Assembly (NCBI RefSeq): GCF_030272615.1
Contig: NC_081415.1
Span: 102,032,796 to 102,096,795, forward strand
Source of the DNA: Cryptomeria japonica
Lineage: Eukaryota; Streptophyta; Pinopsida; Cupressales; Cupressaceae
DNA: 64,000 bases
Direction: 5' to 3'
Below the pieces are notes generated by a model that had not been told where the DNA came from, searched no databases, and saw only the letters and a list, made by a program, of their open reading frames with translations. How positions within the stretch are numbered: position 1 is the stretch's first letter; every line of letters begins with the position of its first letter. The position numbers and the translations under genes were made by a program. Of this stretch, positions 46,505-57,970 are shown piece after piece.

Positions 46505-47664
46505 TGATGAATACTAAGACGGGGGGTGAATTAGTATGCAAAAAATATTTGCACTAAAACACTTACACAGTCTAAAGATAAACTGGTAAAGCAGTCTGAC
46601 AGTCAAACCGATTACCACACATACAAACCAAAATGCAAATAAAACATTCACCCACAAAAGCAATTCAACTATAACACAAGATATTTGACGTGGAAACCCA
46701 ACTGGGAAAAACCACGGTGAGATGGAACTCACAAGTCACTATCTGCAGAATAGAAACCAAACCGGTTAAGGTCTTACAATGTTCTTCACCAGAACAGATC
46801 CTGTTAGGAATCTCAATCTTTGTTAGGAGATAAGTCCGATTAAAGACTACCTTGTTAGAGGATTTTAGATTCACATGTGTGAACCACCTTGTTAGAGGAT
46901 TTTACAAAGGCTTTGAGGCCTACCTGGTTAGGGGCTATTGACGTGTTAAAGATGTGAGTAATCAACAAGTGTTTGATCTATCTAATAGCACAAACTGCTT
47001 GGTTAGATCTAGTATTGCTAACAACTAATGCATTCCAGCATCACTTCAGTCTTCTCTATCTCTCTCTCAGTTACAACTCGATCTTCTTAGATAAGATCAC
47101 TCTTCCAACAACTCAACATCCACCTTAAACCCTAGTTCAACATTAACCCTTTTCGCAACAACCTAAAACCCTAGACATGATGTCCTTTTAAAGGAATCTG
47201 ATTTCATGTCCATCCAATAGGATTTCTTTATAATTTCCCAGGTTCAATAAACCTAGACATACTTAGTAACACAACATAGGAATCACCATTAATGTGTCGG
47301 CACCATCAAACAATCGGTGGATTGGTAACTCATCACAAAATGTCAGTTGGTAACTCATCACAGAGTATTACCAGTTCATACAAAATACCGGTTGCCGGTT
47401 TGACAAAAATGAAGACTGGTAAGAATGTGTTGTGCCACTTTTCTCCCTCATACCGCTTGTGATCTACGAACCGCTTGGGGTCGACATGCCGCTTCAAACC
47501 GGGAAACACATTCTGCAAAATCACTACTAGTATAAAGACTAGAATACAACATACCAGTTGGAACAAATACCGGTTGAGCATGAGCTCATACATATAAAGG
47601 GGATCTCAAGACAAGTGTGTGTCCATCAATGACAATCACAACATAAACATCAAAAATGCCAACA
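46505..47664 (-). repeat. 5' LTR of A2
   Basis: 1,160 bp. Plus-strand ends TGATGAATAC and ATGCCAACA. The C-rich LTR-end motif is at about 46518-46531 (as GGGGGGTGAATTAG). TATA-like TTTAAAAGG on the minus strand at about 47183-47193. Confidence 0.9.
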
Positions 47665-48110
47665 AGATCTTCATTTCTTTTAATAAGAGTCTCTCTAGGA
47701 GACGTTGCCATATCCAATTTTGGCTTTAGTTCTTCTTTTTCTTCTTTTTCCTCATACCAATGAGCATACAGGGTATCAACTTCCTGATTCAACTTAAATA
47801 TCTCATGTTCTTTCTCTTTGATCTTATCTTCTGTTGTCCTCCTTGCTTCAATTTCTTGACTCATTATGATGGTTAGGGATTATAGCTCTCTCCTCAAGTT
47901 AGCCTTCTCATCATTTAGTTTCTCCACTTCATCAACCAATCCATCTATGTTTGCTTCATCAAAAGAGCTTCTCTGAGAAACCTCCAATAGTTATTCAGTT
48001 AGCTTTTTTCTCTTAGCAAGTGAGGCTTTGTATTTGCCTTTCAATGTATCTAGGGCTTCCTCAGCTTCTGCAAGCCAATTAGATATCTCTCTATAACTCA
48101 TATCCCCCAT
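47665..48110 (-). pseudogene. gag of element E, N-terminal coiled coil
   Basis: Start at 48110 (MGDMSYREISNWLAEAEEAL), matching the MGEYT.RELTQ starts of A1 and A2. It continues as a coiled coil (LDTLKGKYKASLAKRKKL, VEKLNDEKANLRREL) with a stop near 47991 and a frameshift near 47865, then TTEDKIKEKEHEIFKLNQEV up to the A2 insertion. The gag continues at 39975. Again there is no capsid block. Confidence 0.8.
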
Positions 48111-48157
48111 GATAGCCTTAGAGATCTTTCCCAAGCGGTTATGACTTAAGGGAATGT

Positions 48158-48170
48158 GGCTTTGATACCA
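48158..48170 (-). other. Primer binding site of element E
   Basis: Minus-strand TGGTATCAAAGCC, one mismatch, two bases from the LTR. It confirms that the LTR at 48173-49329 is the 5' LTR of E. Confidence 0.85.
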
Positions 48171-48172
48171 AT

Positions 48173-49329
48173 TGATAAACTTATAAAGCACTAAGAGAGG
48201 GGGGTGAATCAGTGCAAGCAAAAACCTTAAGAATATGATTACACCTCTTAACAACTTTAAAATGAATAGGCACGCAAGGAAAATAATCACATAAGAAAAC
48301 ACTACATAAAACATGCCAACCATAACACAATGATTTATACGTGGAAACCCAAAAGGGAAAAACTACGGTGGGAGTTAATACCCTCAAGATTCACTATCTG
48401 CTTAATAGAAACCTCTAACCAGTTAAGGTCTTACAAATATGCCCTGTTAGGAGCATACCCTGTCAGGATTCATCCGGTGAAGGGATTTGCTATGATGAGC
48501 CCTGTTAGGAGCAACCTCGCAAGAAGATTTAAACTTAGATGTTGAGCTACCCTATTAAGGGATTTACATATTAAGGCCTGTCAGGACCTACCTAGTTAAG
48601 GGATTTGACTATTCTAACTGTTAGGATAGCAACAGTTCAATGATCTTCATATAACACCTCTATGTCTGATAAGATCCTCTTTAGTTCCTCCAAAGATTCA
48701 ACAACACATGAATAAAGAGCTTCACTAATCACCTCACAATCAAAATCACATCCTTGACTAATGATCTCTCTCATGCATTCATACTTATCTCATAACTCGT
48801 CACATTTTTATAGACATCAACTTAGTCAGCTCAAAATCTTGCAACAATTTCCTAGGTTCAATGAATCTAGACAAACTTACATTATCGTAGAACTTATGTC
48901 GGCCACCAACATAACAAACCAAAAATAAAACAAAATTGTACCAGTTTACTAATCTTAGTGACTTTATCACTACTGGTTAAGTGTTCTTCCAGATAGCCTT
49001 CTTTGTACATCAAATCTTGATCATCTTGTTGAATCTGTTAATGCGGTCATGAATATAACACCAAATACCTGTCTCAATCACTCCTATAAAATTGCATCAT
49101 CCAAATCTTCATCAATCCCCTATACTAGTTTCTTGAATGCAACTCTGTTCCTATTAACTGATTGAGGACCTATTTGTCAGTTCATTGTTAAACTATCTGC
49201 TCTACCGGTTAATCTTTACCAGTTGGCTTACAAGACATATGTGACTATAAAATATAGTTGCCATCAATGACAACATAAAACAAGTCACCAATCAAATCTT
49301 TACACCAAAACATCATCATCAAGCCAACA
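48173..49329 (-). repeat. 5' LTR of element E
   Basis: 1,157 bp. Plus-strand ends TGATAAACTT and AAGCCAACA (minus start TGTTGGCTTGATG). The C-rich end motif appears as GAGAGGGGGGTGAATCAG at about 48192-48209. TATA-like CTATAAAAATG on the minus strand at about 48804-48813. The right flank TGTCC (49330-49334) would be the target duplication in D2 gag. Confidence 0.85.
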
Positions 49330-50348
49330 TGTCCTTTGTTGTTTCCATTTGTGGAGACAAACTTAATTTCTTTGTTCGAGATAGCCTTGCTTGTGGAGCA
49401 TGCACCGGAACCAAAACCTTATCCTCCGATATCCTTGGATTTCTTTTGTTTGCTCAACATTTTATCCAAGGAATCAGTGCTGCCACTAAATCAGATCCTC
49501 ACCTTGAGCTCAGCTTGGCACTTCTCAAGGTCTTTCCGAAGATTCTCCATTTCTCCTTTGTCTCCATTTAAAGCTCCAACTCCTTACATCTACTCACCTT
49601 GGCATCAAAGACTAATTTTAATTCATTAGTCATTCCTTTGGCTTCTTCTAGTTGAGTTGTTAACATGCAGATATTCTTATCTCACTCTTCAAGACATGTT
49701 CTCAACTAGTTGCATTCTTCATGAACTAAGATTTTCTAGTTCTTAAATTCATTCCTAACATTTTTTAGCTCATCTAGGGCACATATCGGCTCTCTTTCAA
49801 GATCAACTTGAGCTTCATCATCATCTTTATCTTAACCATCACTACCAAACACATCTTGTCGGTAGGTTTGATCTGCATGATCACTTTCTGAAGTGTGCAT
49901 CTCACTTTATGTCTCATGAGCCATGAATAGATGTGTTTCCTCTTCATCATTGTTGCAGTAGTTTATTGATCTATCTTTATCATTTGCACACATGTTTGTT
50001 TCATTGATCTTCTTTCTTCCACAAACTAGTTCTATAGTGCTAGGTTCATTGCCATAATTTTTCTTCAATTTGTCCCATAGGCTTTTTTTCAATTTGCATA
50101 TGCCCACCTATGAAGAAAAATCACCAAAAATCCCATTGAGTATAGCTTTCATGGCTTTAGCATTGAACATAGATCTTTTTTTTAGCTCCAGGATCGGTGG
50201 GAGGACTAGCAGGACTAGGATAGCCATTTACAACTGACATCCAGACATCATAACCTAAAGAGGATAGGCAGACTTTCATTCTACAACTCCAAATGGAATA
50301 TTTTGACCCATCAAACTCCGGAGTAGGGGTTGACACAAAATAGACCAT
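49330..50348 (-). pseudogene. gag of D2 (N-terminal part)
   Basis: Start at 50348 (MVYFVSTPTPEFDGSKYSIW), then SCRMKVCLSSLGYDVW, a typical copia capsid start. The frame is soon lost. Other frames carry KSLWDKLKKNYGNEPSTIEL and NNDEEETHLFMAHE (49907-50107), then a coiled coil and phrases matching D1 (DKML.K, FVS.NG.NKG) up to 49330. The shortened capsid is thus shared by both D copies and is not a one-off deletion. Confidence 0.75.
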
Positions 50349-50406
50349 TGTGTTCTCATACTAGAATCTACTCAAGCTGGAGAAAGATTATCAAACTGGG
50401 AACCTA

Positions 50407-50419
50407 GGCTCTAATACCA
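50407..50419 (-). other. Primer binding site of D2
   Basis: Minus-strand TGGTATTAGAGCC, one mismatch to the initiator methionine tRNA complement, two bases from the LTR end. Confidence 0.85.
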
Positions 50420-50421
50420 AC

Positions 50422-52879
50422 TGTAGAACACATGATGCCACTAAGAGGGGGGGAGGGTAAATCAGTGGTTTTTCAAACTTAACCCTTTTAATCCTAAATG
50501 TGTGTACTGGTTAGTAGACCTAACACAAAGTGAGTATATCACTGAGATAAGGAGAAGACCAAAATGCAAGCACAAACAAAGGGCATATCACATAACACCG
50601 GATATACAAGGAAAACCCAACATGGGAAAAACCTCGGTGAGAAATTTTGTTGGAGTCTACTACTCCAATCCAGCCTCACAATATATATTGTATTACAAAG
50701 TTTAGGGCACCAACCCAAGGAGAACCAACCCCTACACTGAGCTCCAACTCAGTGATTACAGTGAAATATATCAATACAAAAGTAATAACTCGATTAAAAA
50801 TGAGTTTTGTAACCTCTGCAACTTCTCTCTACCAGTTCAACTCTTCTCCATTCTCTGCTTTACCGGATGAACCTCTTTTCGTCTCTCTACCTCTTCTCTA
50901 CTAGTTCTCTGCTCTTCTTTCCTCTCGGTTGTAACCTTACCATTTTAGCTCTTCTCAATCTTGTTGCTTCTCTTCTCTACTAATTAGCTGATCACTTTGA
51001 TTTGCTGCTACTTGACACCATCGGTACTCTATTTTCCTTTGCTCACTGTTGCTTCTTTCTTACCAGTTCAACCACTGCCGGGTAACTTGACTATCAACTC
51101 TAAGAAAGTTCACCTGTTGCTTTGTTCCTTACCAGTTTAAGCATTGTTAAACCCTATAACCGGTTATACCTCTTCAACACTTAGTGGATATGATCTTCTA
51201 CAGATTGCACTCATACTAAAACACACTCTTCTTCTTCTCTATCCAGCCTGCAAAATCAATCACTTAGGTCTTCTACTTGCATATTTATAGTCAAGCTTTC
51301 CTACCAAAATGGATAATCAAATCTTGGCATGCAAGGGTTCCTTCCACCGGTCGTGGATAGTATCAAATCATAACTGATCTACATGGGAATTGACAACCTG
51401 TAAGCAATTAGACATCACCACCAATCTCGCTACTTTCAATACACATTTTCTATGTTTAGCAAACACGACAAACTAATCATCGATCTGCATTTGTCAATCA
51501 CATTAAATGAACTCTCAGTTTCCTTCACTAGATACAATCTGTGCTTTGACACTTTGCATCGATCATGATGCCAATGATTCATATCTTTGTCCTCTGATCT
51601 ATCTTGAGATGCAAACCCCTGCAATCAACCTGTGATATTCGAGGTCTTCATTTAATGTTGACCGACTCATCACCAACCTCACCAAAACACTCTTCACTAA
51701 CTACTGTGTGTTTGCCACCTGGAGACTATGTGTCTTCTTTGTCAGCATCCACCTCAGCTCACTATGTCGGTTCAGGTATGGTCACCGACCACAACATACT
51801 ACTGGTGTTCATCTACCAGTTCAACTTCTCTTTCAGTTATGCATTAACCATGCTTTTCTTTGTTCTACTAGTTTGATCACATTTTTCCCGATCACCACAC
51901 TTAGACACATGTCCATATGATAGGAGCTCTTCACTTAGCATCCTTTCTCTCTTTGGTCTCTTATCGGTTGACATCCATATCGGTTTACACTATCATGTCA
52001 ACAATCTCCAATGCACACATTCTATCACATCGGTGGCATGATAACACATACATCAATCATCAACATGGATCTCTGTTGATATCAAAATTCTAGTAACTCC
52101 ATGTCTACAGCTGCTGAACTTTTCCTTCATCTTCATTGGACTAGTTCTCTCACTGGTTTGCTAAGGTGGCAAGCACATCACTCCTTATCCTACATTTTCT
52201 GTCTCGGTAGCTCATCATGCCTTCTCTTGTTGATCCAATGCACATCTCTAGTTTCACATGCTTGAGGCTCCTTCATGTTCCACTTAGGTCATCTGGTATA
52301 AGTCTTCAGTCACCCGCCTTCAACTTCTTTGGTTTTTTTATCTTAGAGGGTTATGATGCATTCCATGCATGTTGAGAGATAAGCTCAGTATGACCACTTA
52401 TCGATGGGAGTAGATGGACCAATGCACTAAAGTTGCCAAACACCCGGTGGGAGTGGATCCTTGTCACTCATTCTTCTTTAGGCATTGCACTAATATGACT
52501 TTGTTGTCATTGAGAAGATACATCCATAATCAGGAACATAACCTGGTAGATATCCCCTTTGTCTACCTTACTATCTTGTAGCAACTCAGACATTGTCAGT
52601 CATATCTTCATCCTATGATAACCTCTTCATCTGGTGGGAGTCCTATTGTATGACATCCAACTGCTTATCGGTTGACAACCATACACTGCCAACACATCAC
52701 TTATCGGTTGTCATACCATACCGGTCTCCAATACTTACTCATCGATCAATACCATAACTTGTATTATACTGGTTGACATCCTATACTTAACGATGATAGG
52801 CTATAGCGATAACATGCTATGCTAGTTGACATCAATGATACCATTATCGGTTGACATCAATGACAACACAATGCCAATA
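50422..52879 (-). repeat. 5' LTR of D2, 2.46 kb
   Basis: Plus-strand ends TGTAGAACAC and ATGCCAATA (terminal CA mutated to TA). The C-rich end motif appears as AGAGGGGGGGAGGGTAAAT near 50444-50462. TATA-like on the minus strand at 51281-51290. It has one unit of the LTR minisatellite (50704-50745). Open frames around 51604-51920 are not supported as genes. Confidence 0.85.
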
Positions 52880-53084
52880 AGTAAAGAAGAATGAATCTAT
52901 GGGATATGGTGGATCTGTACCTAAATCCGATGTAGAAAATTCATCCGATAACTAGGGATTTTACCCTTAGGGGGAGGAAAACTCATACAAATCTTGTAGT
53001 ACCCCTTGACGAGATCTGTCGTCAATGGATTACATATAAAAGAAATTTAATTTCAATTGATATCCAAGATTTTGATGGCTTATT

Positions 53085-53981
53085 TTGTCATCCAATCAAG
53101 TTGAGGCTGGGAAAAAGGAAGAAAAATAGGAGGAACCAGATAAAGGGAAGGGAAAGGCAATGGAAACTCTAATCCTTATGGCAATTGACACATCAAAAAT
53201 TCAAATCCAAGGGAGTTTTCTGTAGTTTAATATCAGTTTTGATAAACCGTTCAATCAGATGTCTTTGGCAGAAAGGATGATTTCTACTACAACCCTCCAA
53301 GCACAAGCCAGTCAGGAGTTAGCACAGTCAAAATCAGAGGAGAAGAGACTTATTGATAAATCGATTAAAGTTTTAGAATAGGTGATACTGGAACTGTAAC
53401 TTGATGCAAATACCAGTTCATCCAGTAAGCTTAAGAACTTAATAGATCATATATCCACCCAATTTGATTCTTTGACCAAGGCATCAACTAGGCAGGCTAT
53501 GGAGAAATTTAAAGATGCCAAAGTTCAAATATTTCTGCAAATGATTAGTAATGATAAGGCCTAGCTAGATAAGGAATTAAAACTAATTGATGAGTCCTTA
53601 GCGGAAGGTGGCAAAATTTATAAGTCTTGTCTAATTTTGACCAATTTTACTACAAAGATAGACAAGCAAATAGATAATTGTAGAGGACAATTAGCTCAAA
53701 CTTCTCAGTCTTATGATGCTAAAGCTAACTTAACCGGTAGTATTGAAGGCTAAATTTTGACTATTACTAAGCAGATTAGGAATTTTGAAAAGGAGAAGGA
53801 GAGAATGATTAGGTGGATTGGTGAACTCCAGAACCTAATTGGTCATTGGTCAGATACCTTAGTGTATCATAAAATGGGATGCATTCAAAACATGTCTTAG
53901 GAGACTCCTATTGATATTGCGGCTATAGAATTGCATGCTTATGTTTTGAATGGTTTTGCCTCAATTTTGCAGAAGTTGTGA
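53085..53981 (+). pseudogene. C-terminal part of an ORF2-like gene, element H
   Basis: One frame with about six stops: a Lys/Glu stretch (AGKKEEK.EEPDKGKGKAME), then helical segments (SLAERMISTTTLQAQASQEL, LKNLIDHISTQFDSLTKAS, LDKELKLIDESLAEGGKIYK), and an end VLNGFASILQKL-stop at 53979-53981. The arrangement (charged tract, then a helical C-domain, a stop about 340 bases before the PPT) is that of ORF2 in A1 and A2, but residue identity is low, so homology is likely and not certain. Confidence 0.5.
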
Positions 53982-54320
53982 GCAGGATGGAACACATATC
54001 TTGGGTTCCTTAAGATGGAATATGCAAATATACTGAAACATGTATACATTTGTTCATGTGGTGTGTGTATATATGTACAAGCAATTTTGATGCACACCCC
54101 ATCTTTGGCATTGTTGTCAAAGGAGGAGAGATGAGGTGAAAAATGTATAGGCTAATTGTATGTATGGAGTATACAGTTCGGTGATGTAGACTCTTGGATT
54201 TTTGATCTAAGGGGGAGTCTTATAATTCTTTCATTCTTTTTCATCCAGTGTACAAGCTTCACGAGTTTCTATACTTAGTCATTTTTCACAAGTGCTGCCA
54301 TCAATGCCAAATAGGGAGAT

Positions 54321-55291
54321 TGTTGGCAATTGACACTCATCTAGTGACTTTCGATGCTTGATTTATGGTATAGGGTTGTGATTGATGGAAACTCTTCCTA
54401 GAAATTTGATCAAGCAGTCGTGATTCATCTTATCCAAAAGCTGGTGTTAACCGGTAGGCGGTTAACTGGTAAAACAGGGTATCTCAGTAATGTTTTGGTC
54501 CAGAATGATTTCTGATGATTGCGGTGTTTTTGGTGAATTTTTTTGTGATCTCGATGAATGGGAAGATCCTTGGGAAGCATGTGATTACACTCTTTTGGTT
54601 TGGTGCTATGTTTTGTTTGAGATTAAAGTCGACTTGGAGCTACACGTTACACTTCTTGAAGCTGACTTGAAGGAGATTACTTTTGTGTTAAGACCGGATA
54701 GATAAGATCATTTTGGCAATTGATTTTAGGTGTATTAGGAGTGTGGTGATCTGTTTTGGTGCAATAGAGTATAGTTTCACATGCGTATTTGGTTTTTAGA
54801 CAATTAGGTAGTTGACAGAGATAGAGATAGAGTATTTGCAGAGCGAAGATAGTTAGAGATTCAGTGCTTAACCGAAACTCATTCTTTCATTGTCAGATGC
54901 TACTTGAGAGTTCATTTCATTGTATTTTCTCATTTTAATCAAATTGTAAGTCAGTGAGACTTCTCTTAAGGTTGTATCCTTCTGGGCAACTATATTTGAG
55001 CAGTGAACTCTAGCCAATGAGCCTGAATGCAAGTGCATTCCCCATATATGTAATATTTATGTACTCCTGGCCATAGTATATGAATATTGTGGGTTCCAAC
55101 CCCACCATGGTTTTTCCCTTTTTGGTTTTCTACGTAAAAATTTTGGTGTGTGGATTTGTGGTTTATTTGTTGCATGTTAATGTTCTTTTCTGTTATGCAT
55201 TGCTAACCAGTGGATAAAGAATAAGTTTTTGGATTTTATTTCTGAAAGATCACTGATTCACCCCCCCTCTCAGTGATCCTTGATTCTAACA
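54321..55291 (+). repeat. 3' LTR of H
   Basis: 971 bp from TGTTGGCAATTGACAC to TTCTAACA, with the C-rich end motif at about 55259-55273. It is preceded by AAATAGGGAGAT. It sits directly against GGTGGAGC, the Gly-Gly codons of the RNase H of I. Confidence 0.85.
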
Positions 55292-55718
55292 GGTGGAGCA
55301 TTATTTTTGGGGAAAAAGTTGATTTCACGGTTCAGTAAGAAGCAAGATGCTATATCTCTATCTACTACAAAAGTTGAATACATTGTTGCTGCTAGCAATT
55401 GTACTCAGGTAGTTTGGATGAAGTAGATGTTGAAGGACATTAGAAATGTGTATGATGAGCCTATTGTTATATTGTAACAATTCAAGTGCTATTAATATTT
55501 TTAAGAATTTGGTACTACATTCTAATACAAAGCATATATCAATTAAGTATCATTTATTGAGGGAGAAAGTCAGTGATGAAGAAGTCAAATTGGAGTATGT
55601 ATCTACAAAGGATCATATTATAGATATTTTTACTAAAACTTTGCATGTAGATACATTTGTACATTTGAGAGACAAGCTAGGGGTCTCTACCCCTCTTAAT
55701 GAGAACTGGATGCATTGA
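55292..55718 (+). pseudogene. Copia RNase H, C-terminal part, element I
   Basis: GGALFLGKKLISRFSKKQDA, STTKVEYIVAA, a stop, a frameshift near 55475, then NNSSAINIFKN, TKHISIKYHLLREKV and IFTKTLH, ending at 55716-55718. This is the end of a copia pol. The part before Gly-Gly is missing because H inserted there; it should lie left of the window. Confidence 0.85.
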
Positions 55719-57229
55719 GATGCATGAATCTGGTGGATTTCATAGTGTTATCTTTTTATCTGGATTGATGAGTGGGTGATACTACTCAGATAGAGTACTC
55801 AGTATGTGGTTCAGTTGTTTAGAATTGTAATTTTATGTTAGGGGGAGAGAATAATGATTTGTATTTTGTCTTTGGCAGTGTTGTCAAAGGGGGAGAGAAG
55901 CATGTGAAAAAAAGCCTTACCTTTGAAGCTTTGTGTGGATGATCTTAGGGGGATATTATTGGTGACTACTGGTGTTGATTTATTTCTTTGCATTAATTTT
56001 TTTCACATTCATATATTTCCATCAATGCCAAAGGTGGAGATTGTTGGACATTGTTGCTGCTAGGATATGTTGTTGTCATTCATGTCAATATATTCCTGTA
56101 TTTTGGTATTCTGGTGATTGTTGAGAGTTAAGTTGTTAGTTGATCTGTTATGCTCTGGTATGACTATATCCTTGGTTGCAGATTTGGGAGAATATTTTGG
56201 ATGTTCATGTGTATCTTCAAGTCATATGGTTCATGATTTGGTGCTCCACAAGTTATCTTTCCAGTCCTAGATATTGTTGTCAAGTGTTCTCGAGTGTAAG
56301 CGTGATGATCAATGAAGATTTGATTAAGTTGTGATAGTGCATCTATTGTGGATGATCCTAACATGCTTGGTGGTGTTTCCTAATCATGTCCTATTTTTTT
56401 TGGTGGTCCACATTGATCTTTGTGTACTTTATTGAGGATCTTATGGGTCTAGTGATGTTCTTCATGTTATGCGACATTTTTGGTGGTTTAGTGTGGCAGA
56501 TGATCTTGGAGATATTTTTCATGGTGTTGCATGTTCAAGGATTTGATTTTTGTCCATGCTATGTCAAAAATGGCATTGTATTGGTCTGGTGGTTGATCTA
56601 TGTGTCGTGTGATGTAATTTTGTAATTAGGTCTTGAGGGTTGAGCCGCCCTTGTAGTCAAGGTTGATGATTTGTATAAATGGTTGTTATATTCATGTATT
56701 TTGTGTATGATGGTTGTGTCTACATTATCAGAGAGTGGTGTATGTATGAATTAGCAAATTCATCTTTTAGTGTGAAGTGTTGAGCAGAGATTGTTGCAGG
56801 GCAGACAAATAAGCTTAACCGGAACTGTCATCAGTCATTAGGAGATGCTATTATTTTTGTTCATCTTAACTAGATTGTAGTTTTTAAGTTATTGTAAGGT
56901 AGTGAACCTTCCCTGAGGGTTGTAGCCTTCTGGGTCATTATATTTTGAGTAGTGAGCTCTAGGAAGTGTGCTTGAATGCATGTGCATTCCCCATTGTAAT
57001 ATTTACACATACTACTGCAGAGTATCATCTTATTGTGGGTAGGCTCTCACCGTGGTTTTTACCTTAAATGGGTTGTCCACGTCAAAATCTTTGTGTTATG
57101 TTTGTTCTTGTTATTTTTCTTATCTTTATTCTTGTTGTTGTTGATCAGATCTCAATTTATGGTTAAATTGTTAATCCGGTGAAAATTAATTTACCCCCCA
57201 CTCTCAGTTTTCCTTCATTGTTTTTGCCA
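55719..57229 (+). repeat. 3' untranslated region, PPT and 3' LTR of element I
   Basis: Purine tracts at about 55839-55849, 55875-55887 and 55945-55953, a PPT (AAAGGTGGAGAT, 56030-56041) and the LTR 56042-57229 (1,188 bp, TGTTGGACATTG to TTTTTGCCA). TATA-like TTGTATAAATGG at 56671-56682 and the C-rich end motif near 57193-57207. It is inserted in RNase H of J. Confidence 0.8.
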
Positions 57230-57718
57230 ATAGATTTCACCTTGGAAGCCTTCACAAGTGGAAATTAGGCACATTGTATTAATGATAGGAAGAGAACAAG
57301 TGGTAGAGATTTCTTTCTCAATGGCAAGTCAGTTTCACGACATAGCAAGAAGCGAGAATCCATATCTTTGTCTACAACTGAGGTTGACTACATAGCTATA
57401 ATTTCATGTTGCACATAGGTTCTCTGGATGAAACAAACACTCAAGGATATCCAAGTAGAATACTCAAACCCCATTTCTATTATGTGTGACAACTCTAATA
57501 CAATTAATATCTCAAAGAACCCTGTCATGCACTCAAGAACCAAACATATAGCCATTAAATATCATTTCTTGAGGGAAAAAGTGGTTGAAAATGAAGTTTA
57601 TCTTTAATATGTGTGCACTGGTGAACTAGTAGATATTTTCACAAAACCATTACCTAAGGACACTTTTGAATACCTGATGTTCAGGTTGGGAGTTGTCCCT
57701 CCCTCTTTCAGCACTTAG
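57230..57718 (+). pseudogene. Copia RNase H, C-terminal part, element J
   Basis: One frame with stops: DFTLEAFTSGN, CINDRKRTSGRDFFLNGKSV, STTEVDYIAI, CDNSNTINISKN, TKHIAIKYHFLREKV and IFTKPLPKDTFEY, ending at 57716-57718. The Glu and the second Asp of the RNase H site are kept. The part upstream of DFTLEAF is on the far side of element I, left of the window. Confidence 0.85.
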
Positions 57719-57970
57719 ATGCACATAGATTTTTTTGGTTTAGGGGGAGTGTGTTGGTTTCATCATACATCCTTGAACTATTTTGCACTCCAAGGGAGAT
57801 TGAGTGTAAGGTTTGTAGTACTTAGGGGGAGATGGTTTCTCATTCATTACAAAGATTCACATTTTATCAGCCTATAATGTCAAAGGGGGAGAAAAGATAC
57901 ACCCTTTGTCATTGTTATCAAAGGGGGAGAATACTAGCGTGTAGCTCACATCAATGCCAAAGGGGGAGAT
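57719..57970 (+). other. 3' untranslated region of J with five purine tracts
   Basis: Tracts at about 57740-57750 (TTAGGGGGAGTG), 57821-57832, 57881-57893 and 57919-57930, then the PPT AAAGGGGGAGAT at 57959-57970 before the LTR. No gene. Confidence 0.8.

Larger units (their letters stand above)
39976..47664 (-). mobile_element. Pol-less copia-like element A2 (gag plus ORF2), complete, minus strand
   Basis: A structurally complete element of 7.7 kb: 5' LTR 46505-47664, primer site 46490-46502, gag 46454-45118, ORF2 44747-41427, PPT about 41073-41084, 3' LTR 39976-41072. A perfect duplication AGATC flanks it (39971-39975 and 47665-47669). It is inserted in the gag of E. No protease, integrase, reverse transcriptase or RNase H is present, and the same is true of A1, so the absence is a family property and not a deletion in one copy. 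Confidence 0.95.
1582..49329 (-). mobile_element. Copia-like pol-less element E (minus), host of K, D1 and A2
   Basis: Read on the minus strand the parts are: 5' LTR (48173-49329), primer site (48158-48170), gag (from 48110, interrupted at 47665 and at 39418), ORF2 (4664-1582), then insertion of K. The 3' LTR lies beyond the window. The gag frame runs on across the D1 insertion once D1 and one copy of its duplication are removed, which shows that the pieces at 5025-5383 and 39418-39975 are one gene. The order gag, purine-rich motif, ORF2 is the same as in A1 and A2. No protease, integrase or reverse transcriptase is seen between gag and ORF2, so E looks non-autonomous. E is inserted in the gag of D2. 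Confidence 0.8.
49330..52879 (-). mobile_element. Copia-like element D2 (minus), 5' LTR and part of gag
   Basis: 5' LTR 50422-52879, primer site 50407-50419, gag 50348-49330. It is cut at 49330 by E; the rest lies left of the window. It is inserted in H, with the border at 52879/52880. Confidence 0.85.
52880..55291 (+). mobile_element. Copia-like element H, 3' part (ORF2 end, PPT, LTR)
   Basis: Probable C-terminal end of an ORF2-like gene (53085-53981), purine tracts near 54118 and 54206, a weakened PPT (54309-54320) and a 3' LTR (54321-55291). Its left part is beyond D2. It is inserted in RNase H of element I. Confidence 0.75.

Noticed and set aside
51604-51920. Two overlapping plus-strand frames of 70-90 codons
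   Set aside because: They lie inside the LTR of D2 and lack any domain or conserved counterpart in the D1 LTRs.
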